A program made the translations under genes and the position numbers. From Clostridia bacterium (lineage in GTDB: Bacteria; Bacillota; Clostridia; Oscillospirales; Acutalibacteraceae), in the NCBI GenBank assembly GCA_017537365.1, contig JAFYKZ010000030.1, positions 1-64,000 on the forward strand: a stretch of 64,000 bases of DNA, read 5' to 3'. Positions 9,681 to 16,478 of the stretch are shown here, one piece after another (within the stretch, counting starts at the first letter, position 1; every line of letters starts with the position of its first letter). The notes under the pieces were generated by a model. That model was not told the DNA's origin and did not search any database. It worked only from the letters and a program-made list of their open reading frames with translations.

Positions 9681-10322
9681 ATGAAAAAAATTCTATCTGT
9701 TTTATTGGTTTTGAGTTTAACAGTTTCGATGATGATGTCGCTAGGCGGATGTTTTAAAAGAAATCCGTTTTTAGGTCGTTGGGAAGCAGAAATGAATTTA
9801 ACCGAGGTTTTCAACAATGAATTGGGAAATGATGAGGCTGCTAAGTATTTAAAGGTTGATGAATTAGAACTTAAATTTATATATACCTTTAAAGAGGATG
9901 GTACATATAAAACCGAGCCTGATATAGAGGAATGTAACGAAGCCATAAATGAGTTAAAGATTAGTTTAAGAAAAGGTATGGAAGAATATTTAAAGGCAGA
10001 GGCAGCAAAGCAAGGCATTGCTTATATGGGTGTTGATGAAATACTTTCGTATTCTAATACAACTATGGATGAAATAATGGAAACTATGTATAAAGAAGCT
10101 AATTTTGATAAAATTATTGAAACCTTAAAAAACGAGGGCAAATATACTGTTGTTGGAAACAAGCTTAGCACTACTGAAAGCTTAGACCAAGAAATTGAAG
10201 ATGGCGGTTACGAATTATTCGAGGTTATAGATGATGATGAAATTAAATTAACTATACCCGAAGAAGAAACACCTGATGAATTAATTGGTGTTTATCCGAT
10301 TATATTAGAAAAAATAGATTAA
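9681..10322 (+). CDS. Predicted lipoprotein of unknown function
   Basis: A 213-residue protein. The N-terminal signal ends in a lipobox (LGGC, Cys about residue 23), predicting lipid anchoring outside the membrane. The mature part begins FLGRWEAEMNLTE and contains FKEDGTYKTEPD. A 'size-of-change' pattern of Trp plus DGTY is typical of small lipocalin-like or DUF-type lipoproteins in Clostridia, but I do not recognise a named family. The middle is helical and acidic. AGGGGA precedes the ATG. It sits alone between two terminators, so it is probably its own transcription unit. Confidence 0.8.
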   Translation: MKKILSVLLVLSLTVSMMMSLGGCFKRNPFLGRWEAEMNLTEVFNNELGNDEAAKYLKVDELELKFIYTFKEDGTYKTEPDIEECNEAINELKISLRKGMEEYLKAEAAKQGIAYMGVDEILSYSNTTMDEIMETMYKEANFDKIIETLKNEGKYTVVGNKLSTTESLDQEIEDGGYELFEVIDDDEIKLTIPEEETPDELIGVYPIILEKID

Positions 10323-10344
10323 AACCAAAATTTTCTTAATAAGT

Positions 10345-10378
10345 AAAAGGATGTGTAGAATTCTACACATCCTTTTTT
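10345..10378 (+). terminator. Terminator after the lipoprotein gene
   Basis: A 32-base perfect palindrome centred at 10360/10361 (arms begin AAAAGGATGTGTAGAA), ending in a T run. Confidence 0.9.
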
Positions 10379-10388
10379 GTATAACGAA

Positions 10389-10499
10389 AACCACGCGATA
10401 GTCGCGTGGTTCAATGGAGGTTAACCGATGAAGAATAAAAAATATAGGTTTGTGTCGTGCCTCCCTTATCATATGGAGGCAAACCGCTGAATTTTCAGC
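10389..10499 (+). mobile_element. Hairpin-rich element, possible decayed IS200/IS605-type end or leader
   Basis: A compact structured block. First is a strong hairpin (AACCACGCGA-TAG-TCGCGTGGTT, 10389-10411). Then come GGAGG (10416-10420) and an ATG at 10428 opening a 20-codon frame that ends at 10490. A second hairpin (GCCTCC … GGAGGC, 10459-10480) and a third (GCTGAA-TT-TTCAGC, 10486-10499) follow. CCTCC at 10460-10464 could pair with either the upstream ribosome site or the downstream GGAGG. A terminal hairpin followed by an RBS-blocking arrangement is reminiscent of the left end of IS200-type elements. No transposase is present. The identity is inference. Confidence 0.4.
10428..10490 (+). 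CDS. Possible 20-residue leader peptide or transposase remnant
   Basis: An ATG seven bases after a perfect GGAGG opens a 20-codon frame ending in TGA. The product is basic and begins MKNKKYRF. It lies wholly inside the hairpin-rich element at 10389-10499, and its coding sequence contains an anti-Shine-Dalgarno CCTCC run. It could be the start of a truncated transposase or a leader peptide. There is no evidence that it is translated apart from the ribosome-binding site. Confidence 0.3.
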   Translation: MKNKKYRFVSCLPYHMEANR

Positions 10500-10526
10500 A
10501 AATGTTGAACATATATCCAGAAATTT

Positions 10527-11675
10527 TCATTCAAATATACTCATATCAACGGCTTCTGCCATTCTGCGATAGCCCTCAACACTGGCGTGGAGATTGTCGC
10601 CTCGGTTGCAAGCAGGGTCAAATGCTCTGGGGTCATTACTGTCACGAACTGCTTTTTCAAAATCTATGAAACCGTCGGTTTCGTTTTGAGTGCGAATCCA
10701 ATCGTTGAACGCAATTCTTATATTATCTCTTGGAATATCATAGGTGCGCCAGTTTTTTATAGGCAAAAGTGTTCCAAGATAGGTTTTATAGCCTAGTTTT
10801 TTTGCAGAGGAAAGATATCCTCGTATGCCGTTTGCCAGCTTTTCGGCGGTTGGCATATTACTCATAGGTCTCATAGGGTTTTTGCCGTCGGGATGAATAA
10901 TATCGTTAATTCCATGGAGAATAATAACCTTTTCAACTCCGTCGTGATTAACTTCACGCTCAAATCGGGTTTCACCGTCTTCACCGTAGTGAAAATAAGA
11001 AAGAGCGGGGTAGGAGCCGAATATTCTGCTTCCGCTAACGGCGCGTCTGACTATTGCCCGTTTTCCGTTTCCTTCTAAAATAAGCTTTTGGGCTATAATA
11101 TCAACCCATTCCTGAGAGGTTATTGAATCGCCGAATGCAGCAACTGAATAACTATCCGGGTAGGTTAGAAAATCCACACTCCATAGGAAATTATAGGATG
11201 CCGCAAAAGACATTTTATATAGGTCAAAATTATCGCTATGGGTTTGATTGCCTTCAATGAAGCGGCGAGTCATATAAATATTTTCATAAGTAAAGCCCGT
11301 ATTCATCTGGGTGAATTCGCCAAAGTATATACTTACTGCAAGCTTTTCACCATTTTTAATATTGAAAGGAATATCATCGCTTACTACTTCACCGTGGGGA
11401 GCAATCGTTATACTTTTGTTTCCGCCAAAAGTAACATTGGTAATTGTGTCAGAAACGACACCGCATTTTGAGTCGCTTGAAATAGCAACTGTAACCTCGG
11501 TGAGTTCGGCGGGGTTTTCGCCAAAGCGGTTGGAAAATTTAAGTCTTACCGCGCCTGCATCAAGGGTGTTAATAAGCACATATCTTACGGTTGTATCTTT
11601 GGTCCATTGCGCTTCGGTTAGCGGCGGATGAGTAACTCCAAGTCCCCAACCGTTAACCCATTTTGAATAGTTCAT
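10527..11675 (-). CDS. SGNH/GDSL-family hydrolase
   Basis: A predicted cytoplasmic esterase or deacylase of 382 residues. An N-terminal beta domain of about 150 residues precedes the SGNH fold. Block I is AAFGDSITS (nucleophile Ser), a Gly follows in SGSRIFG, block III is HGINDI, and block V is GDNLHAS with the catalytic His. No signal peptide is seen. The frame extends upstream to 11747, but the ATG at 11675 is preferred because it has GGATGTGA upstream and the extra residues would run through a hairpin. The substrate is unknown; relatives act on carbohydrate acyl esters or lipids. Confidence 0.82.
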   Translation of the reverse strand: MNYSKWVNGWGLGVTHPPLTEAQWTKDTTVRYVLINTLDAGAVRLKFSNRFGENPAELTEVTVAISSDSKCGVVSDTITNVTFGGNKSITIAPHGEVVSDDIPFNIKNGEKLAVSIYFGEFTQMNTGFTYENIYMTRRFIEGNQTHSDNFDLYKMSFAASYNFLWSVDFLTYPDSYSVAAFGDSITSQEWVDIIAQKLILEGNGKRAIVRRAVSGSRIFGSYPALSYFHYGEDGETRFEREVNHDGVEKVIILHGINDIIHPDGKNPMRPMSNMPTAEKLANGIRGYLSSAKKLGYKTYLGTLLPIKNWRTYDIPRDNIRIAFNDWIRTQNETDGFIDFEKAVRDSNDPRAFDPACNRGDNLHASVEGYRRMAEAVDMSIFE

Positions 11676-11710
11676 ATATTCACATCCAAATAGAATTTTT
11701 AGTATTAAAA

Positions 11711-11752
11711 GTGGCTTGTCGAAACGCTTTTTTAAGCATTCCGACAAGCTAC
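11711..11752 (-). repeat. Imperfect 19-base inverted repeat upstream of the SGNH gene
   Basis: Arms GTGGCTTGTCGAAACGCTT and AAGCATTCCGACAAGCTAC pair at 16 of 19 positions around a T-rich loop. It lies in the leader of the SGNH gene, 36 bases before its start. It could be an attenuator, an operator, or a dispersed palindrome. Confidence 0.6.
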
Positions 11753-11790
11753 AAACATTATAACATAACTATCAATTTTAAACAATAGAA

Positions 11791-11827
11791 AACCGCCGAA
11801 AATTTTGAAACCTATTTTTCGGCGGTT
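11791..11827 (-). terminator. Terminator-like hairpin after the ABC importer operon
   Basis: Arms AACCGCCGAAAA and TTTTTCGGCGGTT surround a short AT loop, 12 bases beyond the ATPase stop codon. The T tract is modest on either strand. Confidence 0.65.
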
Positions 11828-11838
11828 TAAATTCGATT

Positions 11839-12393
11839 TTATAAGTATATGATTTTAGTTTTTAAAAGCTCGGCTTCTTGTTTTGAATGGCTGACTAATA
11901 TAACCGTTTTATTTTTAGTATGCTTTAAAATATGCTCAGCGCAAAGGGCTATATTATTTTCGTCAAGCCCTGCAAAAGGCTCGTCGAGAATAATAGTATC
12001 AAAGTCCACACTTAACGCTCTCCCTATAGCCGCCCTTCTTTTCATACCACCCGAAAGCTCATGGGGTTTCTTATTTGCCGCATCAGAAATCCCAAGGGCT
12101 TTAAGGTGATAAAGAGAGGTTTTAGTATCTGCACCTAAAAGGGTTATATTTTCTAAAATTGTTAAAAACGGTAAAAGTCGGTCCTCTTGGAAAACAACCG
12201 AGAATTTTGAGTCAATTAAAACTTCGCCTTTTTGAGCTTTTTCTAAGCCTAAAATAAGTCTCAAAAGGGTGGTTTTTCCGCAACCGCTTTCACCAAATAA
12301 GCAAATTCGGTCGCCATCATTTATATTTAGCGAAAAATTTTCAAAAATCGGTTTTTTATCATAAGCAAAGGAAATATTATTTAGATTTATCAT
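11839..12393 (-). CDS. ABC importer ATPase (compact, SsuB/TauB-like)
   Basis: A 184-residue ATP-binding subunit, clearly shorter than the usual 240-260 residues. All catalytic elements are present: Walker A GESGCGKTT, a Q-loop in VVFQEDRLLP, signature LSGGMKRR, Walker B IILDEP with the catalytic Glu, and the switch His in LVSHS. The missing length is at the C-terminus and in the helical subdomain. It has AAAGGAG upstream and overlaps the permease gene by 17 bases. Together with the permease and binding protein it forms a nitrate/sulfonate/thiamine-precursor-type importer whose substrate cannot be told from sequence. Confidence 0.9.
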   Translation of the reverse strand: MINLNNISFAYDKKPIFENFSLNINDGDRICLFGESGCGKTTLLRLILGLEKAQKGEVLIDSKFSVVFQEDRLLPFLTILENITLLGADTKTSLYHLKALGISDAANKKPHELSGGMKRRAAIGRALSVDFDTIILDEPFAGLDENNIALCAEHILKHTKNKTVILVSHSKQEAELLKTKIIYL

Positions 12394-13129
12394 TTAAATA
12401 CTCCTTTGCTATTTTTTTAATTCCTGCTTCGAGTAATATGGAAAGCAAGGCTACTATTGCGGTTAGAGCAAAAACCTCAGGGGTTTCAATGGTAAGCTTT
12501 GCGGATTGTAGTTTATCACCGATAGAATTTTCAGGTCGGCAAATAACTTCGGCAGCAATACCCGATTTCCAGGCAAAGCCTAATGCGGTTAACGCGGTTG
12601 AAACGAGAGCAGGCATTATAAACGGAACCTTTATTTTAAAAAAGGTTTTAAATCGGCTTAAATTATAAATTTTTGCCATTTCTAAATATTTTGGATTTAT
12701 AGTTTGGAGTCCTGTTTGAACACTCGACCATATCATAGGAAGCACCATAAGAAACACTATAAAAACAGGCAAGGTTTTGGCATGAAACCAAACTAATGCC
12801 AAAATAATAAAAGAGGCAACAGGCACCGCTTTTATTATTTTAATTATAGGAGAGAATATAATATCAAAGGTATGCCATTTGTTTGAGGCAATACCTCCCA
12901 AAATTCCAAAAACAACACCTAAAATATAACCTAAAACTATTCTAAGCAAAGAGATTAAAACCGAAGCGTAGAAGTCTGCGGTTTTTCCTAAAACAAACAA
13001 AGATTCTATGGTTTTTAAAGGAGTTGGTAAAAGTATTTCTTGATTTATGAGCATTGCCGCAGCTTGCCAAACGGCAAGCCACAGCAGGCTTACTCCTATA
13101 ATTTTTAAAACTTTTTTAAAATTATTCAT
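12377..13129 (-). CDS. ABC importer permease (SsuC/ThiX type)
   Basis: A 250-residue membrane protein with about six transmembrane segments and the EAA-type loop near AKIYNLSRFKTFFKIKVPF. The ending resembles the BPD_transp_1 permeases of nitrate/sulfonate/taurine importers. The ATG at 13129 is chosen because it overlaps the binding-protein stop by eight bases, giving translational coupling; the longer frame would start inside that gene. It pairs with the ATPase at 11839-12393. Confidence 0.9.
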   Translation of the reverse strand: MNNFKKVLKIIGVSLLWLAVWQAAAMLINQEILLPTPLKTIESLFVLGKTADFYASVLISLLRIVLGYILGVVFGILGGIASNKWHTFDIIFSPIIKIIKAVPVASFIILALVWFHAKTLPVFIVFLMVLPMIWSSVQTGLQTINPKYLEMAKIYNLSRFKTFFKIKVPFIMPALVSTALTALGFAWKSGIAAEVICRPENSIGDKLQSAKLTIETPEVFALTAIVALLSILLEAGIKKIAKEYLNDKSK

Positions 13130-14123
13130 AATAGAAGTTATCGGCAGGCAATTCTCCGCCAATGCTTGTAGGATTACTGTCGAACAAGAATTTTAAATAA
13201 GCGGATAAATTAGTTTTAAGCTCTTTACCGTCTTGATAAACAATGTTGCAATAGCCGATAGCCTTTTGTGCTACGGGAGCGGGGGTTATAATCTCATATT
13301 TTGCAGAAAGCTCAGAAGCTTTTTTTGTATCAGAATTTACAGAGTTTATAGCTTTTTCATAATCCTTCAAGAAGATTTTAACTGCATCGGGATTTTGCTT
13401 TATATATTCGTTTCTTGCAATAACACAACCCATAACAAGTGGAGTATCGCTGATTTTATCCCATTCGTCGTTAAGGTCGATAACGATTTTAGCCGCTTTA
13501 TCCTTAACGGTTATAGCGGTTGCAACAGGTTGGGGAGCGATAACTATTGCCTTTTCGTTTGGAACAACCTTTGTTACTAATTCCTGTGGCTGTGCTACAA
13601 ATTCGATTTTAACATCCTCGCCAATCTTTAAACCGTTAGCAGATAAAATCTTGTTTATAATATATTCCGGGTTTGCACCCTGACCTGTTGAATAAACAGT
13701 TTTACCTTTTAAATCCTTGATAGAGGTAATTTCTTCACCCTTAGAAACTACCGAGAGCATACCCAAGGTATTAACAGCTAAAACCGAAATTTTGCCGTTT
13801 GTTTTTTTGTAAAGAGTTGATGCTAAATTGGTTGCAACTGCGGCAATATCTGCCTCGCCGTTTGCAATTTTTGCAACGATTTCATCATTAGCGCCAACAA
13901 GATTAAAGTTATACTTTAAATTGGCATTTTCGTTATCGGCTGCGTCCATTAAAGGAACCATACCAATACCTGTTGGACCTTTAAGTGCATATACATTACA
14001 TTCTGTATCAAGCTTTTCGGGAACAGTTTCGGTTGGAATACTGCTTAAAGTATCGGCACTACCGCAAGCGGCAAGACCTAATACTAAAACAAGAGTTAAT
14101 AGCAAACTAAGAATTTTTTTCAT
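13122..14123 (-). CDS. ABC importer substrate-binding lipoprotein (SsuA/THI5-like)
   Basis: A 333-residue lipoprotein with signal MKKILSLLLTLVLVLGL and lipobox LAAC at about residue 20. The mature protein has two lobes of the periplasmic-binding fold, with family-typical stretches NGEADIAAVATNLAS, LKGKTVYSTGQGANPEYI and APQPVATAI. The ligand may be a sulfonate, nitrate-like anion, or pyrimidine; the sequence does not decide. AAAGGTGAT precedes the ATG. It overlaps the regulator gene by 17 bases, so all four genes are probably one transcript. Confidence 0.92.
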   Translation of the reverse strand: MKKILSLLLTLVLVLGLAACGSADTLSSIPTETVPEKLDTECNVYALKGPTGIGMVPLMDAADNENANLKYNFNLVGANDEIVAKIANGEADIAAVATNLASTLYKKTNGKISVLAVNTLGMLSVVSKGEEITSIKDLKGKTVYSTGQGANPEYIINKILSANGLKIGEDVKIEFVAQPQELVTKVVPNEKAIVIAPQPVATAITVKDKAAKIVIDLNDEWDKISDTPLVMGCVIARNEYIKQNPDAVKIFLKDYEKAINSVNSDTKKASELSAKYEIITPAPVAQKAIGYCNIVYQDGKELKTNLSAYLKFLFDSNPTSIGGELPADNFYYE

Positions 14124-14745
14124 TTTTAATCACCTTTATAATATTTTTTTCTTTTAATATAAAACCGCCTTTTTCTAAATTTTCTAAGCATCTGTAAAGG
14201 GAGGCTCTGCTGATGCCTAATGTTTTTGAAAGACAGGTCATATTATTTGGTATTTTGGCCTCGTTTTTATCATCTGCGGTAGCTTGCAGATAGTTTAAAA
14301 GAGTATCTTCCGCTTTTCCCGAGGATAAAAGACCTAACCTACGGTTTAAAAAACGAATTTTATCGGATAAAAATTCAATATAATTCAAAGCGGTTTGAGG
14401 ATAATCCATAAAGATTTGTTTAAGCTCATTTTCGGATATAAAAAGAACGGTTAAATCGGTTTTTGCTGTTATGCTGCTAACAAAATTTTCATCATTTGAA
14501 AAAACTGCCGCCGCACCAAAGCAATCTCCCTTCGAAAAGCTTTTCATATAAAGGCTGTTTTGGTTGTTTGTAACCGCATAAGCCTCGCCTTTTATAATAT
14601 ATCCAATGGCATTTGGAAAATTTTGCTTAGAATAAATGCATTCGCCTTTTTTGAATTTTATAGGCTTTTTTAGTTTAGAAATTATTATTTCCTTTTGCGA
14701 ATTTTCGAGACCTTTAAATAAGAAAATATCAGCTAAATTTTCCAT
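14107..14745 (-). CDS. Crp/Fnr-family transcriptional regulator
   Basis: A 212-residue protein. The N-terminal cyclic-nucleotide-binding-like beta roll spans about 15-120 (KFKKGECIYSKQ, IIKGEAYAV, GDCFGAAAVFS), a long dimerisation helix follows, and the C-terminal winged HTH includes TCLSKTLGISRASLYRCLENL. The FNR-type N-terminal cysteine cluster is absent, so it is not an obvious oxygen sensor. The ATG at 14745 follows AGAGG. It is the first gene of the ABC importer operon. A 16-base palindrome lies at its promoter, suggesting that it controls itself and the importer. Confidence 0.9.
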   Translation of the reverse strand: MENLADIFLFKGLENSQKEIIISKLKKPIKFKKGECIYSKQNFPNAIGYIIKGEAYAVTNNQNSLYMKSFSKGDCFGAAAVFSNDENFVSSITAKTDLTVLFISENELKQIFMDYPQTALNYIEFLSDKIRFLNRRLGLLSSGKAEDTLLNYLQATADDKNEAKIPNNMTCLSKTLGISRASLYRCLENLEKGGFILKEKNIIKVIKNEKNS

Positions 14746-14759
14746 AAACACCTCTTTTC

Positions 14760-14775
14760 TGTCTCAAATAAGACA
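14760..14775 (-). promoter_or_regulatory. Candidate Crp/Fnr self-operator
   Basis: TGTCTTATTTGAGACA on the minus strand is a 16-base near-palindrome with TGTCT/AGACA arms and a 6-base centre, the size and layout of Crp/Fnr half-sites. It lies between the predicted transcription start and the regulator's ribosome-binding site, a position that favours repression. Binding is inferred. Confidence 0.55.
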
Positions 14776-14786
14776 CTTTTTTATTT

Positions 14787-14814
14787 ATTATACCATAAAA
14801 AAGGTGATTGTCAA
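14787..14814 (-). promoter_or_regulatory. SigA-type promoter of the Crp/Fnr–ABC operon
   Basis: On the minus strand, TTGACA (14814-14809), a 16-base spacer, and TATAAT (14792-14787). Predicted transcription starts near 14780, immediately upstream of the 14760-14775 palindrome. Confidence 0.85.
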
Positions 14815-14842
14815 TAGTAAAACTTTTATTTATATATAAAAC

Positions 14843-14874
14843 AAAATAGAACCGTTTAAAAACGGTTCTATTTT
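14843..14874. terminator. Orphan bidirectional terminator-like hairpin
   Basis: Perfect arms (AAAATAGAACCGTT / AACGGTTCTATTTT) around TAAA, with T-rich sequence on both exits. It lies in a divergent intergenic region where no annotated gene ends on either strand. Confidence 0.7.
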
Positions 14875-15117
14875 GCTTTTAAGGGGTTTGAGGAGAGAAT
14901 TTCTCTTATATTTTGAGAAATTATACCAAAACGGGTGCGGCGCCCATTTGGTACGCTTATATAATAAAATAAAAATATTTACATTTTAAATATAATTTGT
15001 GAATTAATTTTTAATTTTTTAAAATTGTATAGACTTGTGTTTTGCGTCAATAATAATGATTGTAGTTAGTAGAAGCATATCCATTATAAAAATGAAAAAA
15101 TGAAAGGAATTAAGGCT
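14875..15117. other. Intergenic region with structured GC-rich patch
   Basis: With the crp promoter and the hairpin at 14843-14874, this makes about 370 bases without a gene. AGAGAA-T-TTCTCT lies at 14894-14906. A hairpin at 14924-14953 (TACCAAA … TTTGGTA enclosing GGGTGCGGCGCCC) is strikingly GC-rich against an AT-rich background. The remainder (14960-15100) is very AT-rich and should hold the promoter of the SpoIIQ-like gene; I could not assign clear -35/-10 boxes. No tRNA or known riboswitch was recognised. Confidence 0.5.
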
Positions 15118-15798
15118 ATGAAATACACACAAGGCTATAAAAATAAAAAAATGCGCTTTTCGGTTGGATTTTATACCGTTATTGCGCTTTGCATAATGCT
15201 TGTTGGCGGAGGTTCTTATTTTGCGATAAATAAGGTTGCAAAAGCAAAGCCTGAAACAAACAACAGTGAATATGAGGACAACGGTTCTTCATATATTAAC
15301 AGTGTACCCGAAATTCCCGAGATTTCCACCCCCACAACTCAAAGCACCGAAAGCGTTCCTTTTGAAAGCCAAAAACCTGAGAGTCAGGCAGCACCTTTGA
15401 ATTTTACTATGCCTGTTGAGGGCAGAGTTTTAAAAGATTTCAGCTTAGAGCGTTTACAGTACTCTGAGACCTTTGGCGATATGCGTATTCATACTGGTAT
15501 AGATATCGAATGCGAAAAAGGAACTGCGGTTAGCGCTTGTTCAGACGGCAAAATTATTTCGGCCGAAAAAACCGCCGATTTAGGTTTCACAATTACTATC
15601 GACCATTCGGGTATAACGGTAAAATATTCTGCTTTATCTGATGTTACCTTAAAACAGGGTGATAGTGTTAAAATGGGCGATATAATCGGCAAGGCAGATA
15701 CAGTACCGTCAGAGTGCGGAGATAAATCTCATATTCATTTAGAGGTTTTAAAGGACGGCAAATCGGTATCACCTTTAAAAGCATTAGGAATTTCTTAA
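15118..15798 (+). CDS. SpoIIQ-like membrane-anchored M23 (LytM) protein
   Basis: A 226-residue protein with a short cytoplasmic N-terminus, one transmembrane segment (about 18-38), a low-complexity Ser/Pro/Glu linker (about 45-95), and a C-terminal M23/LytM domain. The metal-site residues are intact: the HxxxD motif in HTGID and the HxH in SHIHLE. Size and architecture match SpoIIQ, the forespore half of the SpoIIQ–SpoIIIAH channel in sporulation. The convergent neighbours encode dipicolinate synthase, supporting a sporulation role. An alternative is a vegetative peptidoglycan endopeptidase. The ATG at 15118 is preferred to 15100 because AAAGGA lies upstream. Confidence 0.7.
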   Translation: MKYTQGYKNKKMRFSVGFYTVIALCIMLVGGGSYFAINKVAKAKPETNNSEYEDNGSSYINSVPEIPEISTPTTQSTESVPFESQKPESQAAPLNFTMPVEGRVLKDFSLERLQYSETFGDMRIHTGIDIECEKGTAVSACSDGKIISAEKTADLGFTITIDHSGITVKYSALSDVTLKQGDSVKMGDIIGKADTVPSECGDKSHIHLEVLKDGKSVSPLKALGIS

Positions 15799-15840
15799 AT
15801 AAAATAACCTGCCCCCGTTAATTTCGTTTAGGGGCACCAA

Positions 15841-15884
15841 TAAAACCGCTAAATCTAAATTTTTCATAGATTTAGCGGTTTTTA
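15841..15884. terminator. Bidirectional terminator between SpoIIQ-like gene and dpaB
   Basis: Arms TAAAACCGCTAAATCTA and TAGATTTAGCGGTTTTA form a long perfect stem with T runs on both sides. It serves two convergent transcripts. A weaker GCCCC…GGGGC stem lies upstream at about 15812-15837. Confidence 0.9.
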
Positions 15885-16469
15885 TTATATTACAGGAGCT
15901 TCAATTATAGGTTGAATTTGTTCGTTTTTAAGAGCTGATTCGAGTGCTTTTGATAAAAGCGAAAAATCGCATACCAATGAATTGTTTTTAGAGAAAGGTG
16001 CATCCAATCTGAAAGGCACAAAATATATATTTTTGGTATTATGAAGAAGTCCTATGTTTTTGGCGGTTGCTCCCAAAGCATCGTTAGAGGCTATTGCCAA
16101 TAATACCGGTTTGTTGTTTCTCAGATGTGCTTTAACCGACATTGTAACAGGAGTATCGGTAATACCAAGAGCTATTTTAGATAGGGTGTTTCCGGTGCAA
16201 GGGGAAACAACCATTATATCGAGCAAATTTTTCGGACCTATTGGCTCGGCCTCAGGAATGGTATGGATTATTTTATTTTCGCATATTTCTTCAACCTCTT
16301 TTATTAAATCCTTTGCGTTTGTAAATCTGGTATCGGTATTATAAACTATTTCAGACATAATCGGTTTAATTTTATAGCCCGATTCTTTTAGTTTTTTAAG
16401 CTCCTGCAAAGACTCCTTTATGGTGCAAAAAGAGCCGCAAAAAGCATATCCAACGGTTACATTTTGCAT
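15885..16469 (-). CDS. dpaB: Dipicolinate synthase subunit B
   Basis: A 194-residue flavoprotein-type subunit (SpoVFB) of the enzyme that oxidises dihydrodipicolinate to dipicolinic acid in the mother cell during sporulation. Family features are the N-terminal YAFCGSFCTI, SPCTGNTLSKIALGITDTPV (flavin-binding Thr/Asn region), and LLAIASNDALG. The ATG at 16469 is chosen over a GTG at 16478 because AGGTG precedes it. It lies nine bases after dpaA, as expected for an operon. It is a clear marker that the host makes endospores. Confidence 0.95.
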   Translation of the reverse strand: MQNVTVGYAFCGSFCTIKESLQELKKLKESGYKIKPIMSEIVYNTDTRFTNAKDLIKEVEEICENKIIHTIPEAEPIGPKNLLDIMVVSPCTGNTLSKIALGITDTPVTMSVKAHLRNNKPVLLAIASNDALGATAKNIGLLHNTKNIYFVPFRLDAPFSKNNSLVCDFSLLSKALESALKNEQIQPIIEAPVI

Positions 16470-16478
16470 TTTGCTCAC

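Noticed and set aside
14890-14953. tRNA or known riboswitch in the intergenic patch
   Set aside because: The stems do not form a cloverleaf or match any riboswitch core I know.
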